NCBI GenBank assembly: GCA_964386465.1
Contig: CAYLTU010000312.1
Location: forward strand, 1 to 6,085
Length of the DNA: 6,085 nucleotides
Source of the DNA: GCA-2717185 sp964386465
GTDB lineage: Bacteria > Pseudomonadota > Alphaproteobacteria > UBA8366 > GCA-2717185
Direction of reading: 5' to 3'
Shown piece by piece: positions 1 to 5,931 of this stretch. Each line of letters opens with the position of its first letter. The stretch's first letter is position 1. A program made the position numbers and the translations under genes. A model generated the notes under the pieces. The model had not been told where the DNA came from. It did no database searches and saw nothing but the letters and a program-made list of their open reading frames with translations.

Positions 1-2
1 CG

Positions 3-58
3 TTTGTTTACCGTTTAGAAAACGGTGGATTTAAACCACTCCATGGAACTTAAACAAA
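3..58. repeat. Nested inverted repeats at the AT-rich left edge
   Basis: Two inverted repeats are visible. ACCGTTT (10-16) faces AAACGGT (20-26) across a 3-nt loop, and TTTGTTTA (3-10) faces TAAACAAA (51-58). A third partial palindrome, GTGG-A-TTTAAA-CCAC, lies at 25-39. They lie just before and over the start of the small frame at 43. They could be an operator, a leader hairpin or part of a mobile-element end, but nothing identifies which. The arms are short, so chance in AT-rich DNA is possible. Confidence 0.35.
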
Positions 59-183
59 TAATTAATGAACATGCTGAAAGTGAATTCATATCCGCAGAAA
101 CACAGGCATCGAGAACACGCTACGCAATAGGGTTTTTTGAACACCCAGCACATGTCCTTATTCAGGAGATTAACGGAGGCTGA
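43..183 (+). CDS. Small hypothetical protein (46 aa), unrecognised
   Basis: An ATG at 43 opens a 46-codon frame ending in TGA at 181-183, with protein beginning MELKQIINEHAESEF and ending VLIQEINGG. The product is acidic at its N-terminus and has no membrane segment, signal peptide or motif that I recognise. The frame is AT-rich in its codons, unlike the GC-rich genes to the right. There is no clear Shine-Dalgarno before 43; an in-frame GTG at 25 is an alternative start, and an in-frame stop lies at 16-18. In its favour, the next ATG (187) lies only 3 nt after the stop, and its ribosome-binding site GGAGG is inside the last codons of this frame, a layout typical of translationally coupled genes. 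It could be a phage or plasmid small protein, or the tail of a rearranged gene. The function is unknown. Confidence 0.35.
   Translation: MELKQIINEHAESEFISAETQASRTRYAIGFFEHPAHVLIQEINGG
175..179 (+). promoter_or_regulatory. Strong Shine-Dalgarno ahead of ATG 187
   Basis: GGAGG lies 7 nt before the ATG at 187, inside the last codons of the upstream small frame. This is near-ideal spacing and is the main reason to think a real gene once started at 187. Confidence 0.45.
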
Positions 184-186
184 TTT

Positions 187-390
187 ATGCAACTCCAGCC
201 GCCGCCAATAGTCATCACACCAAAAACTCAGGCAACGGACGGATTATGTTGTCGCGGCGGATCTCTGTGTGTCGCACCGCGTCGCAATACCGGTCAGTCT
301 CCGCTGTGGCGAGAGAGTGTGAAACCGCGGTACCCGTCTCTTGCGACCGTCTCACAGAGGTCGCAGTACCTGTCGAAGCCGCCAAAATAG
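187..390 (+). pseudogene. Start of an unrecognised gene, probably truncated
   Basis: The frame opens at ATG 187 with a good Shine-Dalgarno and reads MQLQPPPIVITPKTQATDG. From about 240 it becomes an arginine/serine-rich, low-information translation and runs antisense into the 3' end of the flavin monooxygenase before stopping at 388-390. The natural reading is that only the first 15-20 codons belong to a real gene and that a recombination junction near 230-290 replaced the rest. No family is recognised from so short a stretch. It could alternatively be a chance frame behind a chance GGAGG. Confidence 0.22.
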
Positions 391-1949
391 GGCATATAGA
401 CGCGCTTCTTGCCCGGGACGTTGGCGCCGACATACCAGGAATCAGCCTTGGGCATCAGGGTCGCTTCGGCAACGACGCGGACATGTTCCACCCATTCAGA
501 CTGCGCCTGCGCATCGGCTTCGACCCGGTCGAGCCCGGTTGCCGCGAGGTGGTCCAGCAGCGCCATGATCCAGTCGGTATGCTGCTCCAGGGCGACGATC
601 ATGTTCGCCTTTACCGAAGGACTGCCGGGTCCGTTGATCATGAAAAGATTGGGAAGGCCGCTCACCATCAGTCCCAGATAGGTCGAAGGCCCGTCTGTCC
701 AGGCGTCTTTCAGCGCCGTACCACCGGTCGTTCGGATATCTATTGCCAGCAAGGTCCCCGTCATGGCGTCGAAACCCGTGGCGAAGATTATGGCGTCGAG
801 GTCGTGCTCGGCCTCGCCGGTCCTGATACCGCTGGCGGTGATCCGTTCGATGGGTGCACGCTTCACATCGACGAGCGTGACATTGTCCCGGTTGAACGTT
901 GCATAATAGTCAGTGTCGATCGGCGGGCGCTTCGAGCCGATCGGCAGGTCGTCCGGCGGACTGAGTTTTTCGGCGACAGCCGGGTCCTTGACGATCTCAC
1001 GGATTTTCCGCCGTACGAAATCCGCCACGACGGCGTTGGCTCCCTCGTCGACGCTGATGCCTTTGTAGGTCGCTAGCAGGGCCGGCGGCATGCCGCCCTC
1101 CTTCCACCGCTGCTCCAGCAGGGCAAGGCGGGCCTCCGGCGTATCCTCCTCCGGGAACTTGGTCGGCAGAGAAAAGCCCGTGATGGCCGCGAAGCTGCGC
1201 CGCACCTCGTCGCGCCATTGCGCGTGCTTATCGTTGAACTTGCGCTGCTCTTTGACCGCCAGCGGCCTGTTGCGTGCCGGCGTTGTGTAGTTCGGCGTGC
1301 GCTGAAAAACTGTGAGGTGTTTCGCCTGCGCGGCGACCACGGGAATGGCCTGAATCCCCGTCGAACCTGTACCGATGATGCCAACTCGCTTGCCGCTAAA
1401 GTCGACATCTTCGTGCGGCCATGTCGCGGTGTGGTAGGCGTCGCCCTCGAAGTCCTCAAATCCGGGAAACGGTGGCCGGTACGGCTTCGACAGGCTGCCG
1501 GTCGCCATGATGCAGTAAGGCGCCTGCGCCACATCGCCCCGGTCGGTCTCCAGCGTCCACAGGTTGGCGTCGCCATCGAACACCGCCGAGGTAACGCGCG
1601 TGTCGAACTGGATGTCCTGGCGCAGGTCGAACCGGTCCGCGACGTGGTTGATATAGCGCAGCAGTTCGGGCTGCGACGCAAACCGCTCGGACCAGGCCCA
1701 TTCCTCGGTCAGTTCGTCCGAGAAGTGGTAGCAGTACTGCATGCTTTCGACATCGACGCGTGCGCCCGGATAGCGATTCCAGTACCAGGTGCCGCCGACA
1801 TTGCTGCCGGCCTCGAAGACCCGCGCGCTCAGTCCACGCTGACGCAGGCAGTAAAGAATATAGAGCCCGGCTAGGCCCGCGCCGACGACCAAAACCTCGA
1901 CTCGCTCAGGGGTCGGAGGACCCGTGCGGTCGGGCACAGCACCATCCAT
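294..1949 (-). CDS. Baeyer-Villiger-type flavin monooxygenase (551 aa)
   Basis: A full-length class B flavoprotein monooxygenase. The family uses FAD and NADPH to insert one oxygen of O2 next to a ketone, giving an ester or lactone, or oxygenates a heteroatom. Seen in the protein: FAD Rossmann motif GAGLAG (23-28); GGTWYWNRYPGAR (52-64) with the family's Asp at 66; the Baeyer-Villiger fingerprint FEGDAYHTATWP (167-178); NADPH Rossmann motif GTGSTG (193-198); SKRPP, whose Arg341 aligns with the catalytic Arg of phenylacetone monooxygenase; ATGFD (390-394); and the usual C-terminus GANVPGKKRVYMPYFGGF (508-525). Length is normal for the phenylacetone/cyclohexanone monooxygenase type. The ATG is fixed by GAGGAG 6 nt upstream. 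It is cytoplasmic, with no signal peptide. It stands alone, with no adjacent esterase or alcohol dehydrogenase in the window, so the substrate cannot be assigned. The upstream side abuts a recombinase remnant. Confidence 0.95.
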   Translation of the reverse strand: MDGAVPDRTGPPTPERVEVLVVGAGLAGLYILYCLRQRGLSARVFEAGSNVGGTWYWNRYPGARVDVESMQYCYHFSDELTEEWAWSERFASQPELLRYINHVADRFDLRQDIQFDTRVTSAVFDGDANLWTLETDRGDVAQAPYCIMATGSLSKPYRPPFPGFEDFEGDAYHTATWPHEDVDFSGKRVGIIGTGSTGIQAIPVVAAQAKHLTVFQRTPNYTTPARNRPLAVKEQRKFNDKHAQWRDEVRRSFAAITGFSLPTKFPEEDTPEARLALLEQRWKEGGMPPALLATYKGISVDEGANAVVADFVRRKIREIVKDPAVAEKLSPPDDLPIGSKRPPIDTDYYATFNRDNVTLVDVKRAPIERITASGIRTGEAEHDLDAIIFATGFDAMTGTLLAIDIRTTGGTALKDAWTDGPSTYLGLMVSGLPNLFMINGPGSPSVKANMIVALEQHTDWIMALLDHLAATGLDRVEADAQAQSEWVEHVRVVAEATLMPKADSWYVGANVPGKKRVYMPYFGGFDRYCDLCETVARDGYRGFTLSRHSGD

Positions 1950-1955
1950 GAATGT

Positions 1956-1961
1956 CTCCTC
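1956..1961 (-). promoter_or_regulatory. Ribosome-binding site of the flavin monooxygenase
   Basis: Read on the minus strand, GAGGAG lies 6 nt before the ATG at 1949. It supports that start. The roughly 100 bp beyond it (1962-2053) contain no promoter pair that I could assign with confidence and no gene. Confidence 0.7.
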
Positions 1962-2053
1962 AACGGTGGGGTCAATGATGCATTCTGCGGAAATGTTAAA
2001 GCAGAGTCGATGAGCGGTGTTATCGCTTCGTCGGTCGAGCTCGCCTCACCGTA

Positions 2054-2194
2054 GCGACATGGATCTACCGGCGAACCGGAAACCTTCGTGCAGTACAGTT
2101 ACTGCTTGGCCACACCAAGGTTGAAAGCACGGTTAGGTACCTCGGCGTCGAAATCGACGACGCATTGGAGATCGCCGAGAAAATTGACGTCTGA
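2054..2194 (+). pseudogene. C-terminal remnant of a tyrosine recombinase/integrase
   Basis: The frame ending at TGA 2192-2194 translates to IYRRTGNLRAVQLLLGHT followed by VRYLGVEIDDALEIAEK. This is the end of the catalytic domain of a widespread bacterial site-specific tyrosine integrase. The conserved His of the LGH motif (codon 2111-2113) and the nucleophilic Tyr of RYLG (codon 2138-2140) are present. Everything earlier is missing, including the first catalytic Arg and the HxxR box. In frame, similarity fades at about 2054, where the family usually has RTKAT before LIYRR. No plausible start or ribosome-binding site precedes it, so it is a dead fragment of about 46 codons. Its break lies about 100 bp upstream of the divergent monooxygenase start, so a rearrangement here probably brought the monooxygenase next to it. 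The recombinase would once have acted on DNA integration or excision. Confidence 0.85.
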
Positions 2195-2199
2195 ACCTG

Positions 2200-2225
2200 A
2201 GGGCGGAGCGGACGTGCTCCGCCCT
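2200..2225 (+). terminator. GC-rich hairpin after the integrase remnant
   Basis: AGGGCGGAGC (2200-2209) pairs perfectly over 10 bp with GCTCCGCCCT (2216-2225), leaving the 6-nt loop GGACGT. It begins 5 nt after the integrase stop, the expected place for that gene's terminator. No T-run follows, so it is either a terminator without the classic U-tract or a transcript-stabilising hairpin. Confidence 0.6.
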
Positions 2226-2333
2226 ATTCAGCAAAACCTACGCCTTGGCGTGCACGATCGCAGGTCTGTTGTCAGAGGCGAAGCAGAAGTGGCAGCGGTG
2301 TAGCCGGCACTTCCAAAAATAGCCAACATGAGA
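2226..2333. other. Intergenic stretch between integrase hairpin and intron
   Basis: No coding frame is supported here. An imperfect inverted repeat is visible: GAAGTG (2286-2291) faces CACTTC (2308-2313), with GC/GC inner pairing and a short bulge. It may be part of the 5' exon in which the group II intron sits. Some group II introns (class C) prefer to insert just past hairpins, but this one ends about 20 nt before the proposed intron start, so the link is weak. Confidence 0.3.
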
Positions 2334-2693
2334 GAGCGCCAGGATAAGCTGGCAAAGGATAGGAGGTGCAAGTCCCCTGCGGAGTAAGGCTTAGCCAGCC
2401 GCTCCGGCCCCGAGTGATGCGCGGCAGTTCGTGAGGGCTGACGTGAAGCGTTCACAGGGGAGACCACGAGCTGGGTATTGAGCTGCGAAACTGGCCTTTT
2501 CGAGGTGCCCATCTATTTCGCTGACGAGAAGGCAACATCATCTCATGCGGATTATGGCGAGTGTGGGATGGACCTTGCGCAGTCGGAGACCCCATGCGTG
2601 TGGAGAAGTCCTTTGTGCGGAACCTGGGAGGCCTCACTTGCGCCCGGTTGTTTGTTTGGGCCGGTTCAGGAAGGCGAGAGCCGCACGCTGAAC

Positions 2694-2909
2694 ATGTACG
2701 CGGGTGAGGAGTCGGACTGGGCCATAGTACCGAGGAAGCGACCGAACAAGGGGAGCGTGCTCCCGGCGGAGGTTGTGGAGGAAAGGGCCCGGCCTGAGGG
2801 GAACAACCGTCGGGCAGCCGCGGTCCGGACACTGAGCCGGATTGCCGCGTCGATCTGGTTGGCGGCAGTGCGCCAGGCGTTGAGCGCGTCCAAACCGCTC
2901 ACAGTCTGA
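2694..2909 (+). pseudogene. N-terminal remnant of group II intron reverse transcriptase/maturase
   Basis: From ATG 2694 the frame reads MYAGEESDWAIVPRKRPNKG, continues through a variable linker and RTLSRIAASIWLAAVRQA, then stops at 2907-2909 after 71 codons. The MYAGEESD and RPNK opening and the IAASIWLAAVRQA block match the leader that precedes the reverse-transcriptase fingers in a common family of bacterial group II intron proteins. In an intact element several hundred residues of RT, thumb and maturase follow, including the YADD active site; all are missing. The sequence passes almost directly into domain V at 2927, so an internal deletion removed the RT body, with one end near 2880-2910. 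The frame is open further upstream to 2478, but that part lies in ribozyme sequence and is not counted. A non-functional remnant. Confidence 0.8.
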
Positions 2910-2926
2910 CGTTTGACCCGAGGGAG

Positions 2927-2960
2927 GAGCCCGGTGCGTTAGCAGCGCACGCCGGGATCT
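2927..2960 (+). ncRNA. Group II intron domain V
   Basis: A 34-nt hairpin, the standard size for domain V. The catalytic triad AGC is at 2928-2930. CCCGG (2930-2934) pairs with CCGGG (2952-2956), and TGCG (2935-2938) pairs with CGCA (2946-2949). The 2-nt bulge C2950-G2951 on the 3' side is the family's conserved metal-binding bulge. The top (2939-2945) has the sequence TTAGCAG, in which T2940-A2944 can also pair. Nothing in it looks broken. Confidence 0.88.
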
Positions 2961-2999
2961 GCGCGGGGGGAGCGGGGAAACCCGCTTCCCTACCGTGAC
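2961..2999 (+). ncRNA. Group II intron domain VI with branch-point A and 3' splice site
   Basis: GGGGAGCGGG (2967-2976) pairs with CCCGCTTCCC (2981-2990) across a GAAA tetraloop, with one G-T wobble. Below it CGG (2964-2966) pairs with CCG (2993-2995), leaving T2991 and A2992 unpaired. A2992 is the expected bulged branch-point adenosine, 7 nt from an AC 3' end at 2998-2999, matching the family rule. Confidence 0.82.
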
Positions 3000-3004
3000 C
3001 ATCG

Positions 3005-3310
3005 TCAGTATCTAGTTGGCACCGTGTTTTCTGTTGTGTTTGCGATGAGTTGTTTCGCCGCAGTGGCGGCCGATTGTGCATAGCTGGTTTCGCCGTGAAT
3101 GAGGATCAGCGATAGGCACCCCTCGATAAGCAGCATGATTTTCCGCGCTGTGTCATGCGGCGCGGAGACACTCCGTTCAGCTAACCTATCTGCCAGCCAA
3201 TTCTCCATAGATTGTTTCTGATGCTTTGCTGCCGTGCGTGCAGGATGAGCAAGACAAAAGATTTGCGTTTGGATTACGTCAAAAACTGCCAAATGGGCAT
3301 CTGAGCTCGA
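3005..3310 (-). pseudogene. TetR-family regulator, C-terminal ligand-binding remnant
   Basis: The minus-strand frame reads AVFDVIQTQIF near its start, then SMENWLADRLAERSV, then KIMLLIEGCLSLILIHGE followed by YAQSAATAAKQLIA, and stops with TGA at 3005-3007. The pattern (an AVFDV helix, a WL..RL helix, a hydrophobic LLIEG helix followed by HG, and an alanine-rich last helix) is that of the C-terminal ligand-binding/dimerisation domain of TetR repressors. About 95-100 codons remain of the usual 190-200. The N-terminal helix-turn-helix is absent, and an in-frame TGA lies at 3311-3313. The frame upstream of that stop (to about 3400) does not resemble a helix-turn-helix, so this is truncation rather than one point stop. 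Its stop is 5 bp from the intron 3' end. It faces away from the molybdenum hydroxylase gene, the usual divergent layout for a local repressor, but it cannot bind DNA in this form. Confidence 0.75.
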
Positions 3311-3503
3311 TCAATTCGTCAAATCTAGGCTGTCGCATGACCGACCAGGGAAAATTTGTTCCTTCGGTAGCGGGAAGAAGCTCAAATTGACGACGAAATG
3401 AAGGTTATTTGTGAAATGTTGGTTAAATTCATCGGAGACCTTTCTTAATCGCCCTTCTGCGAATTAGGGTGGAAAAAACGCATGACGGGGAGTTGAAGTT
3501 CCA
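3311..3503 (+). promoter_or_regulatory. Leader/promoter region of the molybdenum hydroxylase gene
   Basis: No gene is supported here. The stretch is AT-richer than its neighbours, as promoter DNA often is. TTGACG at 3387-3392 matches a -35 box well, but the hexamer 17 nt later, TGTGAA (3410-3415), is a poor -10 box, so the promoter assignment is tentative. ATTCGTCAAAT (3315-3325) and the TTTCGTCGTCAATTT stretch read on the minus strand at 3384-3398 share the core TCGTCAA in opposite orientation and could be half-sites of an operator. The ribosome-binding site is GGGGAG (3487-3492), with GAAG (3495-3498) closer to ATG 3504. Confidence 0.35.
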
Positions 3504-5843
3504 ATGATGAAATATGCGGTTGGCCAGTCGGTCCCAAGATCCGAGGATCCACGCCTGCTCAAAGGTTACGGAAATTACGTCGACGATGTGAACCTTCATT
3601 TCCAGGCGCACGCCTTCATGTTGCGCGCGCCGCACGCCCATGCGGATATTCTGAGCATTGACGCCTCCGACGCAGAAAGCGCGCCAGGCGTGGTGGCTGT
3701 GTTGACGGGCGCTGAATACGAAGCCGACGGCATGGGCGTTATCGCCGGGCCGACACCGCGCAAGCGGCGCGACGGATCGGCTATGTTCCGCCCAACGCGG
3801 CCCGCGTTGACGCGCGACCGGGTTCGTCATGTGGGGCAAATCGTGGCGGTGGTGATCGCGGAATCGGTCGATCTCGCCAAGGACGCGGCGGAATTGATCA
3901 ACGTTGATTTCAATCCCCTGCCCGTGAATGTCTCGACCGAGGCGGCGAACGACCCCGCGACGCCAGGCGTTTGGGAGGAATATCCCGACAACGAATCCTT
4001 TGTTTACGAAGCCGGTGACCGAGGCGCCACCGATGCGGCTATCGCGTCGGCGGCCCATGTCGTGCGTCAGCGCTTTGTCATAAACCGAGTAAACGCCAAT
4101 GCGATGGAGCCGCGCGGCGCGGTCGGCGATTACGATCCAGGCGATGGGAAATACACCATCTATACCGGCGTTCAGCGCCCCTATGAGTGGCGGACAAATC
4201 TCGCCAAACAAATGTTTCATGTGGCGGAGAATCAAATACGTCTCGTCTGCGGGGATGTAGGCGGCTCGTTCGGCATGAAGGGCGCGATCTATCCCGAAAT
4301 TCCGTTGGTCGCCTGGGCGTCGAGGCGGATCGGCCGGCCCGTGAAATGGCGCTGCGAGCGGAGCGAAGGCTTCGTCGCCGATGATCACGCGCGCGACAAT
4401 GTGAGCGATGTGGAATTCGCGCTCGGCGAGGAGGGAGAATTTCTCGCCCTCAAGGTGAAGACAAACGCCAATCTTGGCGCCTATTTGGCGTTTCTTGGCG
4501 CGGCGGCGCCGACCGGAAATATTGGCGGATTTGCTGGCGTTTACACCACCATGGCGATGCATGTCGAGGTCACGGGTGTCCTCACCAACACTTCCCCGCT
4601 TTCGCCCTATCGCGGCGCTGGGCGCCCGGAAGCGTCTTATATCATCGAACGGATGATCGATATCGCGGCGGCCAGGCTTGGGATCGACCCGACGGAGCTC
4701 AGGCGTCGCAACCTCATACCGAGCGACGCCATGCCCTATAAGACGCCACTGACCTTCACCTACGATTGCGGCGAGTTCGAAATCGTCATGGATAAGGCGC
4801 TCGCCGCCGCCGACTACGCGGGTTTCGCTGAACGGCGTGCGCAATCGGAATTGCGCGGGAAACTGCGGGGTGTGGGTGTTTCCTGCACCATCGAGATAGC
4901 TGCGTCTCCGCAAGCGGCCACGCAATTGGAAACCGCCGAAATGAGGTTCGATCCTTCCGGTACATTAACGATCCTTGTCGGCACGACGCCCCACGGGCAG
5001 GGCCATGAGACCATTTACAAGCAGGTCGTTTGCGGAAAGCTGGGTCTAGACCCCGATCTAATCCGGGTGATCGAGGGCGACACCGATAAGGTCGCCTACG
5101 GCACCGGAACGGGGGGCTCGCGCTCGGCGGCCATCGGGTCTGGCGCGGTCGTCCAGGCGACGGACAAGATCATTGCCAAGACCATCAAGATCGCGGCCCA
5201 TTTGCTGGAGGCGTCGGTAGAGGACATTATGCTTGAGGACGGTGAATTCGTTATCACGGGGACGGACCGCTCCATGAGCTTTACCGACGCCAGCATCGCC
5301 GCCTTTAATATGGAGAACTTGCCGGACGGGATGGAACCTGGCCTCAGCGAACTCGCGACCTATACGCTCGACGCCGGCAATTTTCCCAATGGCTGCCATG
5401 TCTGCGAGGTTGAGATCGATCCCGAGACGGGCGTGGTCGAGTTCATGCAATATAAAATCGTCGACGATTGCGGGGTTGAACTCAATCCCCTGCTGGTCAA
5501 GGGCCAAGTCCATGGCGGCATCGCTCAAGGCGCCGGCCAAGCCCTAATGGAAAACATGGTCTATGACCCAGAATCCGGGCAATTGCTATCGGGCTCATTC
5601 ATGGATTACGCCATGCCACGCGCCGATAATTTCTGTAATTTCGATGTGGGCGGCCATCCAGTGCCGACCAAATCCAACATCCTTGGTGTCAAGGGTGTGG
5701 GTGAGGCCGGCACCGTCGGCGGATTAGCCGCCGTGATGAACGCGGTTAACGACGCGCTCGCCGGACTCGGCGTAGAGCATTTGGAAATGCCAGCGACATC
5801 GGAACGCGTTTGGGCCGCGATCCGCGACGCCAAGGGCGCCTAA
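3504..5843 (+). CDS. Molybdopterin-binding large subunit, xanthine dehydrogenase/CoxL-like family (779 aa)
   Basis: The catalytic subunit of a molybdenum hydroxylase, which hydroxylates an aldehyde or N-heterocycle with water-derived oxygen at a Mo-molybdopterin centre. Electrons pass to 2Fe-2S and FAD subunits. Seen: opening GQSVPRSEDPRLLKGYGNYV (7-26); MEPRGA (201-206); GGSFGMKG (253-260); active-site loop PYRGAGRPEA (368-377); GQGHET (498-503); GTGTGGSRSA (533-542); GGIAQGAGQAL (671-681); and GVGEAG (731-736), with the catalytic Glu at 734. Length and both ends are normal. True CO dehydrogenases have AYRCSFR with a copper-binding Cys; here that position is Gly, so CO oxidation is unlikely and this is a 'form II' enzyme of unknown substrate. 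ATG 3507 is an alternative start. Neither partner gene (FAD subunit, 2Fe-2S subunit) is in the window; an IS21 end starts about 80 bp downstream. Confidence 0.94.
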   Translation: MMKYAVGQSVPRSEDPRLLKGYGNYVDDVNLHFQAHAFMLRAPHAHADILSIDASDAESAPGVVAVLTGAEYEADGMGVIAGPTPRKRRDGSAMFRPTRPALTRDRVRHVGQIVAVVIAESVDLAKDAAELINVDFNPLPVNVSTEAANDPATPGVWEEYPDNESFVYEAGDRGATDAAIASAAHVVRQRFVINRVNANAMEPRGAVGDYDPGDGKYTIYTGVQRPYEWRTNLAKQMFHVAENQIRLVCGDVGGSFGMKGAIYPEIPLVAWASRRIGRPVKWRCERSEGFVADDHARDNVSDVEFALGEEGEFLALKVKTNANLGAYLAFLGAAAPTGNIGGFAGVYTTMAMHVEVTGVLTNTSPLSPYRGAGRPEASYIIERMIDIAAARLGIDPTELRRRNLIPSDAMPYKTPLTFTYDCGEFEIVMDKALAAADYAGFAERRAQSELRGKLRGVGVSCTIEIAASPQAATQLETAEMRFDPSGTLTILVGTTPHGQGHETIYKQVVCGKLGLDPDLIRVIEGDTDKVAYGTGTGGSRSAAIGSGAVVQATDKIIAKTIKIAAHLLEASVEDIMLEDGEFVITGTDRSMSFTDASIAAFNMENLPDGMEPGLSELATYTLDAGNFPNGCHVCEVEIDPETGVVEFMQYKIVDDCGVELNPLLVKGQVHGGIAQGAGQALMENMVYDPESGQLLSGSFMDYAMPRADNFCNFDVGGHPVPTKSNILGVKGVGEAGTVGGLAAVMNAVNDALAGLGVEHLEMPATSERVWAAIRDAKGA

Positions 5844-5847
5844 AAGA

Positions 5848-5872
5848 CCGGTTTCGTTTCCGCGAAGGCCGG
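5848..5872 (+). terminator. Weak hairpin after the molybdenum hydroxylase gene
   Basis: CCGG (5848-5851) and TTCG (5853-5856) can pair with CCGG (5869-5872) and CGAA (5863-5866), with a small internal mismatch (T5852 against G5867-G5868). It starts 4 nt after the stop codon. There is no T-run, so termination here would be inefficient at best. Confidence 0.3.
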
Positions 5873-5931
5873 CCGTTCCATCATGTGGTTATATCCCAAC
5901 GCAATCCGCGCGCGGGTCCATCGATTGAGAA

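Larger units (their letters stand above)
2334..2999 (+). mobile_element. Group II intron with internally deleted maturase ORF
   Basis: A self-splicing ribozyme retroelement. The 3' end is secure: a 34-nt domain V (2927-2960) and a domain VI hairpin with a bulged A lie exactly where expected, and the intron ends in AC at 2998-2999. The 5' end is less certain. I place it at GAGCG (2334), against the GUGYG consensus, because the stretch after it (small hairpin GCCAG/CTGGC at 2338-2353, then AGGAGGTGCAAGTCC at 2361-2375) resembles the domain I start of intron-encoded elements of this type. About 360 nt of structured RNA sequence precede the maturase leader at 2694. The reverse transcriptase, thumb and maturase domains are absent, so the element is about 0.67 kb instead of the usual 2-3 kb. 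It cannot encode its own mobility; splicing with a maturase supplied in trans is possible in principle. Confidence 0.85.

Noticed and set aside
246..1076. A 276-codon open frame on the plus strand, opposite the flavin monooxygenase
   Set aside because: It is antisense to conserved motifs of the monooxygenase, and no ribosome-binding site or family resemblance was seen.
2088..2303. A 71-codon frame overlapping the integrase remnant
   Set aside because: It is out of frame with the clearly recognisable recombinase C-terminus and runs through the terminator-like hairpin.
2478..2693. Upstream extension of the maturase leader frame to an ATG at 2478
   Set aside because: This stretch lies in ribozyme domain sequence. 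The family leader begins at MYAGEESD (2694), and the preceding translation is cysteine/serine-rich without similarity that I recognise.
3314..3405. TetR N-terminus carried upstream of the in-frame TGA at 3311-3313
   Set aside because: The frame stays open, but its translation is phenylalanine/proline-rich and shows no helix-turn-helix, so a single point stop in an otherwise whole gene is not supported.
3429..4925. A 498-codon open frame on the minus strand, opposite the molybdenum hydroxylase gene
   Set aside because: The translation is arginine/histidine-rich with no family pattern, and the plus strand carries all conserved motifs of a known enzyme. It is the usual shadow frame of a GC-rich gene.
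5058..5540. A 160-codon minus-strand frame inside the molybdenum hydroxylase gene
   Set aside because: It is antisense to the conserved GTGTGGSRSA region and the sequence after it, with no support of its own.
5884..5930. A possible gene start at ATG 5884 between the molybdenum hydroxylase and the IS
   Set aside because: There is no ribosome-binding site, no recognisable protein, and it runs straight into the IS21 terminal repeats.
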